From Streptosporangium sp. NBC_01755 (lineage in GTDB: Bacteria; Actinomycetota; Actinomycetes; Streptosporangiales; Streptosporangiaceae), in assembly GCF_035917995.1 (NCBI RefSeq), contig NZ_CP109131.1, forward strand, positions 1,550,001-1,614,000: a stretch of 64,000 nucleotides of DNA. The letters are read 5' to 3'. The translations under genes and the position numbers were made by a program. Below, one piece after another: positions 1 to 7,650 of the stretch. The notes beneath the pieces were generated by a model. The model was not told where the DNA came from and made no database searches. It worked only from the letters and a program-made list of their open reading frames with translations. Every line of letters starts with the position of its first letter. The first letter of the stretch is position 1.

Positions 1-220
1 GCTCGCACATCTACTGAACATGAAAGCTCGACGTGACACGCGATCATGCCTCTAATGGGGGTGAACCGAGAGTGGTTTGCCTGATCAGGCAGACTCCCTG
101 ACGGGACTTCACGGTCCACGACTCCCCGACGGAGATGGGGGGTGTACTCCGGTGCCTGGTCCATCCACTGGACCTTGCCGTGCCGGGTGGCAAAGGTTCG
201 GAATGTGGGTGGGTCACCGG

Positions 221-1033
221 TCAGGGAACCCGGCCGACGGCGCCCACCGTGACGGCACCGGCTCCCGGCGCGATGACGACGTCACTCGGGTCGGGCCGCC
301 AGTCGTAGACGGGCACCAGACCGGGTTCGAGCACCTCCAGCCCGTCGAACAGTTCGCGGATCTGGGTGAGGGTGCGGGGGAAGACGCCGCCCGCGGTGGT
401 CGTGCCGTAGACAGCACGCCCCTGACGGACCTGCTCCTCGCTGAGGTCGCCGGAGGTGACGTGGGAGATCACCACGTGGCTGCCCGAGGCCAGCCGCCGC
501 CCGAAGGAGGTGGCGATGTCGGCGGCCTCCTTGTCATCCGCGACGAAGTGCAGGATGGAGACCATGAGGACGGCGACCGGCTGGTCGAAGTCGATGCGCT
601 CGCGGACGTCCGGGTGATCCAGGATCACATCCGGCTCCCGCAGGTCCCCGGGGATCACGGTGGTCTGCGGGTTGTCGGCGAGCAGCGCGCGGGCGTGCGC
701 GAGCACGATGGGATCGTTGTCGACATAGATGATCTGGGAGTCGGGCGCCTCGCGGAGGACGACCTGGTGCACGTTCTCCTGCGTCGGCAGGCCCGTGCCG
801 ATGTCGATGAACTGGCGGATCCCCGCGGCGGCGAGATGCCGCACGGTGCGCCCGAGGAAGGCGCGGTTGGAACGCGCCACGTCCTTCACGTTGGGGACAA
901 GCTCAATGATCCTGTCGCCGGCAGCCCGGTCGGAGGTGAAGTTGTCCTTGCCTCCCAGGTAGTAGTCGTACATACGGGCCACACTCGGGATCGTGGGGTC
1001 GATTCCCGGTGAAGCCTGCTCGCGCTCAGTCAT
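221..1033 (-). CDS. SAM-dependent methyltransferase, DUF574 family
   Basis: A 270-residue protein of the actinobacterial DUF574 (Methyltransf_19) family, a Rossmann-fold methyltransferase whose substrates are mostly unknown. The N-terminus carries the family pattern IPSVARMYDYYLGGKDNF, followed by the SAM-binding stretch FIDIGTGLPTQENVH. The ATG at 1033 is preferred over the upstream 1102 start because AAGGCGAGG lies just upstream and the family motif begins about 15 residues in. It follows the XRE/DUF5753 regulator on the same strand with a 178-bp gap, a pairing common in these genomes. The family assignment is firm; the acceptor molecule cannot be inferred. Confidence 0.9.
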   Translation of the reverse strand: MTEREQASPGIDPTIPSVARMYDYYLGGKDNFTSDRAAGDRIIELVPNVKDVARSNRAFLGRTVRHLAAAGIRQFIDIGTGLPTQENVHQVVLREAPDSQIIYVDNDPIVLAHARALLADNPQTTVIPGDLREPDVILDHPDVRERIDFDQPVAVLMVSILHFVADDKEAADIATSFGRRLASGSHVVISHVTSGDLSEEQVRQGRAVYGTTTAGGVFPRTLTQIRELFDGLEVLEPGLVPVYDWRPDPSDVVIAPGAGAVTVGAVGRVP

Positions 1034-1211
1034 ATCCTCGCCTTCACCACTCTTTCCCGAATGGTAGACGAGCAGCCAGCAGTTCAGATCATGAAACGAC
1101 ATATCATCTGATCGACAATTAAGGCGGACTCAAGCCGTCAAGCGTCACAATCCTTCTCAAAACCCATCAAATCGGGCCGACGCCGGCGGGCAGTGACCCA
1201 CGTGCCGGGCA

Positions 1212-2126
1212 TCAGCCCGAGAGCTCCTCACGCAGGTCCCCGAGGAACCTCTTGCTCTCGGCGAGGGAGTAGGCCTGAATGCACAGGCGGTCCATGACCT
1301 GTATGTAGTGGTCGATCTCGTCGAGCTTGTCCAGGTAGAGGGCGCTCGTGAGCTGTTCCAGGTAGACCACGTCGGGCAGGTCCCGCCCGGGGAAGCGCAG
1401 GATGGAGAACGGTCCACCCGCCGCGGCGTGGCCGCCCCGGTCGAACGGCATGATCTGCAGTTTGACGTTGGGCAGCTCGATGATTTCGAGCAGGTGGTCT
1501 ATCTGGGCGCGCAGCACCTGCGGCCCACCGATGGGTCGCCGTAGCACGGCCTCGTCCATCACGGCCCAGAGTGTCGGAGCATCCGGCCTGGTCAGGCGCT
1601 TCTGACGGGCCATACGGAGCGAGACTCGGCGGTCGACCTCACCCGCCGAGGCGCCACCGTGCACGAGCATGATGACGGCCCGCGCGTATTCGGGGCTCTG
1701 CAGGAGGCCGGGGATGAACTGCACCTCATAGGTCCGGACCGTCGAGGCCGCCTCTTCGAGCCCGACGTAGACCTCGAACCAGCTGGGGAGCAGGTCGCCA
1801 TACTTGTGCCACCAGCCGGGGGCGTTGGCCTGACGGGCCAAGGTCAGCAGCGAGGCCCTTTCCTCGGTATCGGTCACCCCGTACATCGTCAGCAGATCCG
1901 CGACATCGCGCTCCTTGAAACCGACCCGCCCGAGCTCCAGCCGACTGATCTTGGCATGAGAGGCGCGGATGGCGTAACCGGCCTGCTCTCGGGTGATCTC
2001 CTTGGCGACGCGCAGCCTCCGCAGCTGGGCACCGAGAAGAATCCGCAGGACGGTGGGACCACCACCACCCGCGTAGGTGAGAACGCCGCCCTGCGCGCCG
2101 CTGTCTTCGGCGGTCTGTCTGGCCAT
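1212..2126 (-). CDS. XRE-family regulator with DUF5753 domain
   Basis: A 304-residue DNA-binding protein. Residues ~28-85 form a helix-turn-helix (LRRLRVAKEITREQAG ... SHAKISRLELGR), and the rest is the DUF5753 domain, recognisable from the segment around YEVQFIPGLLQSPEYARA and the closing SLAESKRFL. Such proteins are abundant in streptomycetes and relatives, usually next to a small DUF397 protein or a methyltransferase; here the neighbour is the DUF574 enzyme. The start at 2126 has AGGGAG upstream, whereas the longer 2186 start has none. A TTCAC-N9-GTGAA dyad lies at 2164-2182, which could be an autoregulatory site (inference). Confidence 0.9.
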   Translation of the reverse strand: MARQTAEDSGAQGGVLTYAGGGGPTVLRILLGAQLRRLRVAKEITREQAGYAIRASHAKISRLELGRVGFKERDVADLLTMYGVTDTEERASLLTLARQANAPGWWHKYGDLLPSWFEVYVGLEEAASTVRTYEVQFIPGLLQSPEYARAVIMLVHGGASAGEVDRRVSLRMARQKRLTRPDAPTLWAVMDEAVLRRPIGGPQVLRAQIDHLLEIIELPNVKLQIMPFDRGGHAAAGGPFSILRFPGRDLPDVVYLEQLTSALYLDKLDEIDHYIQVMDRLCIQAYSLAESKRFLGDLREELSG

Positions 2127-2163
2127 GTCGGCTCCCTGTCGCACCTTCCTACGGTGCCACACT

Positions 2164-2182
2164 TTCACATATACGGCGTGAA
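2164..2182. promoter_or_regulatory. Dyad TTCAC-N9-GTGAA upstream of the XRE gene
   Basis: Five-base inverted arms sit 38-56 bp upstream of the XRE start at 2126. The spacing suits an operator of a dimeric HTH protein, but five-base arms can arise by chance. Confidence 0.3.
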
Positions 2183-2459
2183 TCACACAGCCCTACTGGA
2201 CGCGCACTTGCGTCTGCACTTGCAATCGCATGTGCATATACCGACAAATCTTCCTTTACAGCTCATTTCTAACCCAGGAACCCCACCTCCAAAACCTCGC
2301 CGACGCTACTGCCCCGAAGCGAGAGCGTACGTGTCGTCATGGAGAACATCCCGACCCGCCAGGTTCAGCCCGGCCCCAGTGATCGGCACGGCCTGCCGCC
2401 CTCATGGCCTGCCGGCCCGCGAGGGGCTCGGCCCGCTCTCCCCTGCGGCGGGCGAGAGC

Positions 2460-2483
2460 GTCCGCCGAACCGGTTCGGCGGAC
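2460..2483. promoter_or_regulatory. Perfect 24-bp palindrome, probable operator of the PepSY gene
   Basis: The sequence is perfectly self-complementary over 24 bp, centred between 2471 and 2472 (core CCGAACCGGTTCGG). It ends two bases before TACCCT (2486-2491), a plausible -10 element, so it occupies the -35 region. That position fits a repressor or a -35-binding activator. Confidence 0.6.
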
Positions 2484-2546
2484 CTTACCCTGCGTTTAGG
2501 GTTGGCGCAGCGTGGCGCTAACGGGGTCCCCGGCAAGCTCGGGGAC

Positions 2547-3080
2547 ATGCGAAACACTACGAAACTCACCATCGCCGCCACCGGACTCCTCGCCGTCATC
2601 GCCGGAGGTGGCGCGGTCGCCTCCGCCGGAACCACGACGCCCACCCCGGCCCCCAGCGGCAGTGCGACGACTCCCGCGCCGGTGAATCCGACGCCCGGCA
2701 CCGAGAGCACCCCCGCGACTCCCGCGCCCGGCGAGGAGGAGGCCGGGATCTCGCGGGACGAGGCCGTCAGGATCGCTCAGGAGAAGGTGCCCGGCGCCAA
2801 GCTCGTCAAGGTCGAGTTCGACGGCGACGAGACGCCCGCCAACTGGGAGGTCGAGCTCCGCGAAGGCGATGTCGAGCACGACTTCGACGTCGACGCCACC
2901 ACCGGCGCGATCCTGGAGCAGGACCGGGAGGTCGCGGACGACGACACCGACGACGACCGTGCCGCCAACGGCAGGGACGACGACGACCGGGACGACCGGG
3001 ACGACCGGGATGACCGGGATGACAGAAACGACCGGGACGACCACGGCCGGGACCACCACGGCGACCAGGACGATGACTGA
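2547..3080 (+). CDS. Secreted PepSY-domain protein with Asp/Arg-rich tail
   Basis: A 177-residue exported protein. It has a signal peptide (TIAATGLLAVIAGGGAVASAG), then a Thr/Pro-rich linker, then a PepSY domain at ~70-130 (ISRDEAVRIAQEKVPGAKLVKVEFD ending in FDVDATTGAILEQDREV is spread over this span). The last ~40 residues are almost entirely Asp, Arg and His in DDRDDRD-like repeats, which could bind cations or be a low-complexity repeat expansion. PepSY domains often inhibit proteases or sense ligands outside the cell. The ATG at 2547 is chosen because the signal peptide starts there; the frame is open far upstream only by chance. Confidence 0.85.
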   Translation: MRNTTKLTIAATGLLAVIAGGGAVASAGTTTPTPAPSGSATTPAPVNPTPGTESTPATPAPGEEEAGISRDEAVRIAQEKVPGAKLVKVEFDGDETPANWEVELREGDVEHDFDVDATTGAILEQDREVADDDTDDDRAANGRDDDDRDDRDDRDDRDDRNDRDDHGRDHHGDQDDD

Positions 3081-3254
3081 CCACTTGACCGACAAGAATT
3101 CGTCTCATGCGGGAGGTACACCGGCCGGCCCGGTCAGGTTCCCGTCGCGACGGAGAGGCGCCTGGATCACCGGTGGTCGCGGAGTGGGAGTGACGGGCCC
3201 GGCGAGACGACCAAGGTCGGGAGTCGAGGCCGAAAGCAGGGGTATGGACAGCAA

Positions 3255-3467
3255 ATGAGCCTTCAGGAAGAACTACGGCAGGTCGAAGAGGATCTGGAGA
3301 GACTGCGTAACGAGGTCGCCGAGATGCGTCGGCAGGTCGGAGAGGTCGGCCCCACCGACCCCGTCGAGCGATCAATGATGATCAACCAGGCCGACGAGCA
3401 GGAGATCCTCGTCAGTGAGCTCGACGCCAGGCGTGAAGGCCTCCTCAAACGTCTCGGCGAGGAGTGA
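3255..3467 (+). CDS. Small coiled-coil protein
   Basis: Seventy residues dominated by heptad-like Leu/Val spacing and charged residues (LRQVEEDLERLRNEVAEMRR), so probably a short coiled coil. It has no signal peptide or membrane segment. I do not recognise a named family. It overlaps by four bases a longer unselected start of the next gene, but the likely start of that neighbour (3581) leaves a 113-bp gap. Confidence 0.7.
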   Translation: MSLQEELRQVEEDLERLRNEVAEMRRQVGEVGPTDPVERSMMINQADEQEILVSELDARREGLLKRLGEE

Positions 3468-3580
3468 GCGGAGCAGCGCACTCACAGGCCAGGAGAAGCA
3501 TCTACCTGTGGTTCGTCACAACTGGTTATCTACAGTCTCCCTGGGTAACCATAAGAGCGAACCACCATCAGGGGGATGAA

Positions 3581-3874
3581 ATGATCAGTACGCTTCACAA
3601 GATGGGCGTCAAGTCCAGCGCGATGTACATCGCCGGAATCGCCTCGGTCGGCCTGTCTTTCGCGGCGTGGCTGGCATCGAATTCGGCGGAGAAGGCGGGG
3701 ATCGACCGGGCGGACCGGTGGGGAATCTTCATCGGTGAGTGGGCGCCCACCTTCTTCGGGATCGGGCTCGCGCTGCGCATGGAGGAGCACCACGACGAGA
3801 TGCGGCCGACGGAGCAGGAGATGCTCCACGGCACGTACTCCGAGGGCAGGATGCCCTCGCGCGCGGGCGTCTAG
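3581..3874 (+). CDS. Small membrane protein, unknown
   Basis: The 97-residue form starting at 3581 is favoured over the 3464 start because GGGGGA lies just upstream. It has two hydrophobic stretches (AMYIAGIASVGLSFAAWLA and GIFIGEWAPTFFGIGLAL), consistent with two membrane helices and a short soluble tail. No family is recognised. It is followed by a strong terminator-like hairpin. Confidence 0.75.
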   Translation: MISTLHKMGVKSSAMYIAGIASVGLSFAAWLASNSAEKAGIDRADRWGIFIGEWAPTFFGIGLALRMEEHHDEMRPTEQEMLHGTYSEGRMPSRAGV

Positions 3875-3894
3875 CTGAGCCGCTGGATGATCCA

Positions 3895-3928
3895 AAGGCG
3901 GGGCGTGTCGGGGGACGCGCCCCGCCTT
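3895..3928 (+). terminator. Terminator hairpin after the small membrane protein
   Basis: An 11-bp perfect stem (AAGGCGGGGCG at 3895-3905 with CGCCCCGCCTT at 3918-3928) encloses a 12-base loop, 20 bases after the stop codon. Confidence 0.75.
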
Positions 3929-3967
3929 CGTGTCCGGCCCTCGTGTCCGTCCCTCGTTCCCGCCCCG

Positions 3968-4032
3968 CCTTCGTGTCCAGCCTTCGTGTCCAGCCTTCGT
4001 GTCCAGCCTTCGTGTCCAGCCTTCGTGTCCGG
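3968..4032. repeat. Five tandem copies of a 13-bp unit
   Basis: The unit CCTTCGTGTCCAG repeats four times exactly and a fifth time with one change, between two convergent genes. Related CTCGTGTCC words precede it from 3929, so the array may have grown out of the terminator's 3' arm. Confidence 0.9.
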
Positions 4033-4053
4033 CCCGCCCTGCCACGAGACGGC

Positions 4054-4683
4054 TCACGGCGCTGTGACCAGGGCCGGATGTCTCGGATCGTCGACGCGGA
4101 CGACCATGTCGGCGACCTGCGCCGGTGCGACCTCCGCCTCATAGCGCGCGTAGGCGGGCAGTGTCCAGCGTTCCTCGTCCGGGGTGCGCCGGGCGAGCGC
4201 GCCCGGAGAGAGCCTCAGGTGCACGGTCAGGTCGAACGGCATCCCCCTGCCCAGCAGCAGGGGACCGTCCAGCAGCAGCACCCCGCCGGAGGGGACGGTG
4301 ACGTAGGGTGCGCGGGTGGCCCGGTCGACCACGCTGTCCCACAGCGTGGGCAGCACCTTCCCCGACCGGCCGGGAGCGAGCGGCCCCAGGACCTCGCGGA
4401 CCAGCCCTTTGTAGTCGAACCAGTCGGTGTAGAAGGAGTCGGGGTCGGTCCTGCCGTACTCGAAGCGGAGCGAGGCCGGGCGCAGGAAGTCGGCGGAGGA
4501 GACCCGGAGCACCTCCCGGCCGCGGAGCCGGAGCGGGTCGGCCAGCGCGTCGGCGAGATCCCCCGGCCGCGCCGCCGGCGCTCCGTCGAGTGCGACGCGC
4601 ACCCAGGAGTCGCCGGGCTCCACGGCGACCCTGTCAACGACTTCCGCCACCAGCGACGACGGGGAGATCGGCCTTATGTCCAC
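4054..4683 (-). CDS. Uridine-kinase-like protein with degenerate P-loop
   Basis: About 209 residues resembling actinobacterial proteins annotated as uridine kinase: a first strand VRVALDGAPAA, a middle region with FLRPASLRFEYGRTDPDSFYTDWFDY, and a late RYEAEVAPAQVADMVVRVDDP. The first loop reads GAPAARPGD rather than the GxxGxGK(S/T) expected of a nucleotide kinase, so ATP binding is doubtful. The GTG at 4683 is chosen for its AGGA at seven bases; an ATG at 4740 lacks a ribosome site. Convergent with the upstream small membrane gene. Confidence 0.65.
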   Translation of the reverse strand: MDIRPISPSSLVAEVVDRVAVEPGDSWVRVALDGAPAARPGDLADALADPLRLRGREVLRVSSADFLRPASLRFEYGRTDPDSFYTDWFDYKGLVREVLGPLAPGRSGKVLPTLWDSVVDRATRAPYVTVPSGGVLLLDGPLLLGRGMPFDLTVHLRLSPGALARRTPDEERWTLPAYARYEAEVAPAQVADMVVRVDDPRHPALVTAP

Positions 4684-4902
4684 CCCACCATCCTGGCCGA
4701 CGCCCGACCCGTCTCCGACCGTGGATCGGCCAACCGCCATGCCCGGGTCAAGGTCGGACGTGATGCCGATCAAAAGTCAGCTTGCCCGGGTTGTCCCGCC
4801 GCTACGGGCGGTAACGATCCATATGGGATCGACGGCTCGGCCGTGACCGGGCGTCGGCCTCCCGGTCGCGTCACGTCCCTGTCGGCGCGATCCGGTAGTT
4901 GG

Positions 4903-4937
4903 CGTGATCTTCACGTCTTTCCGCAACCGAGATCACG
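4903..4937. promoter_or_regulatory. Inverted repeat upstream of the CBM48 gene
   Basis: CGTGATCT (4903-4910) and AGATCACG (4930-4937) form perfect eight-base arms around 19 bases, ending 40 bp before the GTG start. It could be an operator or a structured 5' leader. Confidence 0.4.
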
Positions 4938-4977
4938 GCACGTTACGCACGGAGACAGTGATGTCAGGAGGATTTCA

Positions 4978-5370
4978 GTGATCAAGCGCGGTAAGCCGAC
5001 CAAGAACGGCCAGGTCAAGCTGACTTTCACCATAGCGGAGAGCCCGGCCGGCGGGGGGGTTTCACTGGTCGGCGACTTCAACGGCTGGGACCCCTACGCC
5101 CATCCCATGCAACGCAAGGAGAACGGCACCTACCAGGTGAGCCTGACCGTCCCCGCACGGCAGCCCATCCGTTTCCGCTATCTCGCGGACGGCGGCGTGT
5201 GGTTCGACGACGCCGATGCCGATCACCACGACGAGCACGGCTGCCGGATCAACCCGGTGGACGTCCAGGAAGCGCCGGAAGGAATCACCTCGGCGCCCAG
5301 CGTCGGCAAGCCACTGCGGCAGACGCTCACGGCAGGGCAGCCGGCCACGAACTCGTTGTCCGCCTCGTAG
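4978..5370 (+). CDS. Stand-alone CBM48 / isoamylase N-terminal-like protein
   Basis: A 130-residue protein that is little more than one early-set (CBM48, AMPK glycogen-binding-like) domain: FTIAESPAGGGVSLVGDFNGWDPYAH is the family core, followed by YQVSLTVPARQPIRFRYLADG. No catalytic domain is attached. Such proteins presumably bind glycogen or maltodextrin or act as a subunit; this is inference. A GTG start with AGGAGGA six bases upstream is clear. The C-terminal ~35 residues look disordered. Confidence 0.85.
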   Translation: MIKRGKPTKNGQVKLTFTIAESPAGGGVSLVGDFNGWDPYAHPMQRKENGTYQVSLTVPARQPIRFRYLADGGVWFDDADADHHDEHGCRINPVDVQEAPEGITSAPSVGKPLRQTLTAGQPATNSLSAS

Positions 5371-5730
5371 GGCCTGGCAAGCACGCTTGGAACGGAGTCA
5401 CGTTCGCGTGACAGCCCGTTGTGCCGTCTCCGCGATCACCGGGGCCGCCCGCCCTTTCCCGTCCCCACGAGGCCGTGGAAGGGCAGGCCGCCCCGCCCGC
5501 GGACGGTGACCGGGTTCCCACCGACGACCGCCGAACACACTGCGGAATGGACAAACAGCGCCTCCCTGAGCAGGTCCCACTTCGCGTCGGGTGGTGTCCT
5601 GACATCCGGCGGTTCGCATTCACCCGTTGAACTGTCACAAGCCACGGGCGTACGGTGGTGTCAATGGCACCGGTCCTTGCACGGCTCCCGACAGGGCGCT
5701 GTCTCCAACTGCCGTAGACAGCGGGGCGAT
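5371..5730. other. Intergenic region with terminator-like stem and promoter
   Basis: No gene is convincing here. GGGGCCGCCCGCCCTT at 5441-5456 pairs with 5479-5494 with two mismatches, a plausible terminator for the CBM48 gene. At the far end a promoter for the STAS gene is visible (5627-5656). Short frames in between lack ribosome sites or family features. Confidence 0.55.
5627..5656 (+). promoter_or_regulatory. Promoter of the STAS gene
   Basis: TTGAAC (5627-5632), an 18-base spacer and TACGGT (5651-5656) match a housekeeping-type actinobacterial promoter, leaving a leader of about 70 bases. Confidence 0.5.
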
Positions 5731-6099
5731 ATGACTCGGCTTTCCGTCACCGTGGACACACATCCCCAGTTCTCCGTAGTGACCCTGGTCGGCGATCTGG
5801 ACAAATCCTCGGCTCCGCTGTTGGAGGAGCGGCTCGCGGAGTTCATGAGGCGGGGCCATGTCTGTCTGGTCGTCGACACGACGAGGCTGGGATTCTGCGA
5901 CTCCACGGGTATCTGGGTGCTGCTGACGAGCCTGCGGCGCGCCTACGAGCGGAAGGGCTGGCTGCGCCTCGTCGGCGTGCACGGATTCCTCAGCCGTCTG
6001 CTCGATCTGACCAGACTGCGAGATGCGTTTCCCATCAACTCCACGGTCGAGGAGTCACTGCGCGAACTCTCCGGCGAGAGCGTCACCGTCTCACGCTGA
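5731..6099 (+). CDS. STAS-domain anti-sigma factor antagonist
   Basis: A 122-residue single STAS domain. Its strand-helix order and the motif DTTRLGFCDSTGIWVLLTS match SpoIIAA/RsbV-type antagonists, in which the serine of DSTG is phosphorylated by a partner anti-sigma kinase. No kinase or sigma factor is adjacent, so the partner is elsewhere. The ATG at 5731 starts at MTRLSVTVD, typical for the family; the frame open upstream to 5419 is not needed. Confidence 0.85.
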   Translation: MTRLSVTVDTHPQFSVVTLVGDLDKSSAPLLEERLAEFMRRGHVCLVVDTTRLGFCDSTGIWVLLTSLRRAYERKGWLRLVGVHGFLSRLLDLTRLRDAFPINSTVEESLRELSGESVTVSR

Positions 6100-6150
6100 T
6101 CCCGACGGCCCTCCGGCGATCAGCCCTGTGACGGGGGCGCGAGCCGGACA

Positions 6151-6176
6151 CGCCCGCTCCCCGAGGAGAGCGGGCG
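6151..6176. terminator. Bidirectional terminator between STAS and EF-hand genes
   Basis: CGCCCGCTC (6151-6159) and GAGCGGGCG (6168-6176) pair perfectly around an eight-base loop, between convergent stop codons. Confidence 0.65.
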
Positions 6177-6182
6177 GGCGGC

Positions 6183-6401
6183 TCAGCCGCGGGAGACCAG
6201 GCGGACGAACTCCTCGAACGAGAAGCGGCCGTCACCGTCGGAGTCGCCGTCCCGGTTCAGCGACCCGATGGCCTCCGCGGGCAGGTCGGGGAAGTGCCCG
6301 CGGAACTCGGCCTCCGTGATGAATCCGTCACCGTCGGCGTCGATGGCCGCGAACGCCTGCCTCAGTTCCGCCAACCGCTCCCCCGTGGGCTCTGTCGACA
6401 T
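6183..6401 (-). CDS. EF-hand calcium-binding protein
   Basis: Seventy-two residues with two EF-hand loops: DADGDGFITEAE (~20-31) and DSDGDGRFSFEE (~53-64). Both have acidic residues at positions 1, 3, 5 and 12, so Ca2+ binding is expected. It resembles the small calmodulin-like proteins of actinomycetes used as calcium buffers or sensors. AGAGG precedes the start. Confidence 0.9.
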   Translation of the reverse strand: MSTEPTGERLAELRQAFAAIDADGDGFITEAEFRGHFPDLPAEAIGSLNRDGDSDGDGRFSFEEFVRLVSRG

Positions 6402-6545
6402 GGTGACCCGCCTCTCTCAACGACCTGCACTTCGATCAGCAGACAATTTACGGGAGGAGCCACCCGTACAGCCACACCGCGTCATATAGCACGTTTTATT
6501 ACTAAAAATCCTCTTTGTGGGCCCGGCCCTTCCGTACCCCGCCCC

Positions 6546-6551
6546 TAGACT
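6546..6551 (+). promoter_or_regulatory. -10 element TAGACT of a probable leaderless GNAT mRNA
   Basis: TAGACT ends six bases before the ATG at 6558, so transcription would start at or next to the start codon. No ribosome site lies upstream of the ATG. Confidence 0.55.
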
Positions 6552-6557
6552 GCGAGC

Positions 6558-7040
6558 ATGATTCGCCCCGCAACGCCGGACGACATCCCGGCGATCATCG
6601 ACATGATCCACGGCCTCGCGGAGTACGAAAAAGCGCCGGACCAGGTCAAGAACACCCCGGATCTGCTCCGCGAGACGCTTTTCTGCCCCTCTCCCAGCGT
6701 GTTCTGCCACATGGCCACCGACGGGGACAAGGTCACGGGGTTCGCGATCTGGTTCGTCTCCTACTCGACCTGGACCGGCACGCACGGGGTCTACCTCGAA
6801 GATCTCTTCGTCCACCCCGAGCACCGGCGTGGCGGGTACGGCAGGGAACTGCTCGCCGAGCTGGCCCGCATCTGTGTGGAACGCGGCTACGGCCGATTCG
6901 AATGGTCGGTGCTCGACTGGAACACCCCCGCCATCGACTTCTACCGGTCGCTCGACGCGGAACCTCTCGACGAATGGGAGAGGTACCGGCTCACGGGCCC
7001 CGCGCTCGAGAAACTCGCCGCGACCGAAAGAAAGCGGTAG
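6558..7040 (+). CDS. GNAT-family N-acetyltransferase
   Basis: A 160-residue GNAT enzyme transferring an acyl group from acyl-CoA. The acetyl-CoA loop is visible in LEDLFVHPEHRRGGYGRELL (the R/Q-x-x-G-x-G/A pattern), and the closing WSVLDWNTPAIDFYRSLDAEPLDEWERYRL matches spermidine/diamine-type acetyltransferases (SSAT-like). The substrate is therefore likely an amine, but this is inference. Confidence 0.9.
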   Translation: MIRPATPDDIPAIIDMIHGLAEYEKAPDQVKNTPDLLRETLFCPSPSVFCHMATDGDKVTGFAIWFVSYSTWTGTHGVYLEDLFVHPEHRRGGYGRELLAELARICVERGYGRFEWSVLDWNTPAIDFYRSLDAEPLDEWERYRLTGPALEKLAATERKR

Positions 7041-7121
7041 TCACACCGCGCCCGTCCGCAATCAATGCTCGGCGGGCGTGTCCGAGCAACGCCCGGCGGT
7101 GGCTGAGGCAGCCGCTCCCGG

Positions 7122-7571
7122 TCAGCCGAGACCGAACGAGTCCGCGAGCGTCTCCACCTGGGCCTCGAAGAGGATGCGCGGGTCGTGGCCCATGCCGCCG
7201 AACTGCGAGGCGACCTCCAGGCTGACCACGCCGTGCATGAGGGACCAGGCGAGGACCGCCCCGGCCAGGGCCCGCCCGGCGGCTCCGCCGCCTTCGCCCT
7301 CGGGCACCCCTCCCTCCTGGGCCACCCATGACGCGACGGCCGGCTCCTTGCGCGCCCACACCTCCATCTGCTCCACGACGGGCAGGACCGCCGGGCTTGG
7401 CCTCCCGTCGGTGAAGACCTTCAGGAACGGGCCCAGGGTCGCCCGTGCCCGCAGCACGGTGTCGACCGGCGCGGTGTAGCCCGGCAGCGGCACCCCCTGC
7501 AACAGCAGGTAGCGGTGTGGATCGCCGACGGCCCACCCGCGATACGCCCCGGCCAGAATCCGCAGGCGGTC
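7122..7571 (-). pseudogene. TetR-type regulator lacking its HTH (WHG domain only)
   Basis: The frame encodes a TetR C-terminal WHG-type ligand domain: DRLRILAGAYRGWAVGDPHRY, LLLQGVPLPGY, and the closing HGVVSLEVASQFGG. The ~50-residue N-terminal helix-turn-helix is absent; upstream of about 7571 the frame runs into unrelated Arg/Cys/Trp-rich residues that overlap the 5' flank of the carotenoid oxygenase remnant. A deletion that removed the regulator's head and the shared promoter explains both broken genes. Confidence 0.75.
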
Positions 7572-7650
7572 ACGGGGCGACTTCCCCGATCCCCCTTCTC
7601 GCCCTTCCCTCCACTCGCACCACCACCTCCCACACCGCAAGGAGCAACGC

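Larger units (their letters stand above)
2127..2546. other. Divergent intergenic region between XRE and PepSY genes
   Basis: These 420 bp carry no convincing gene. On the XRE side, around 2202-2236, three related words (GCACTTGCG, GCACTTGCA, GCATGTGCA) repeat. On the PepSY side there is a perfect palindrome at 2460-2483 followed by TACCCT. The middle (2240-2450) shows nothing else. Confidence 0.6.

Noticed and set aside
2496..3095. Val/Gly-rich minus-strand frame opposite the PepSY gene
   Set aside because: Mirror of the Asp/Arg repeat region.
3968..4032. Possible CRISPR array
   Set aside because: The 13-bp units are tandem with no spacers, and no cas gene is present.
4684..4977. Riboswitch or other structured RNA
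   Set aside because: Only an 8-bp inverted repeat is seen; no known riboswitch core recognised.
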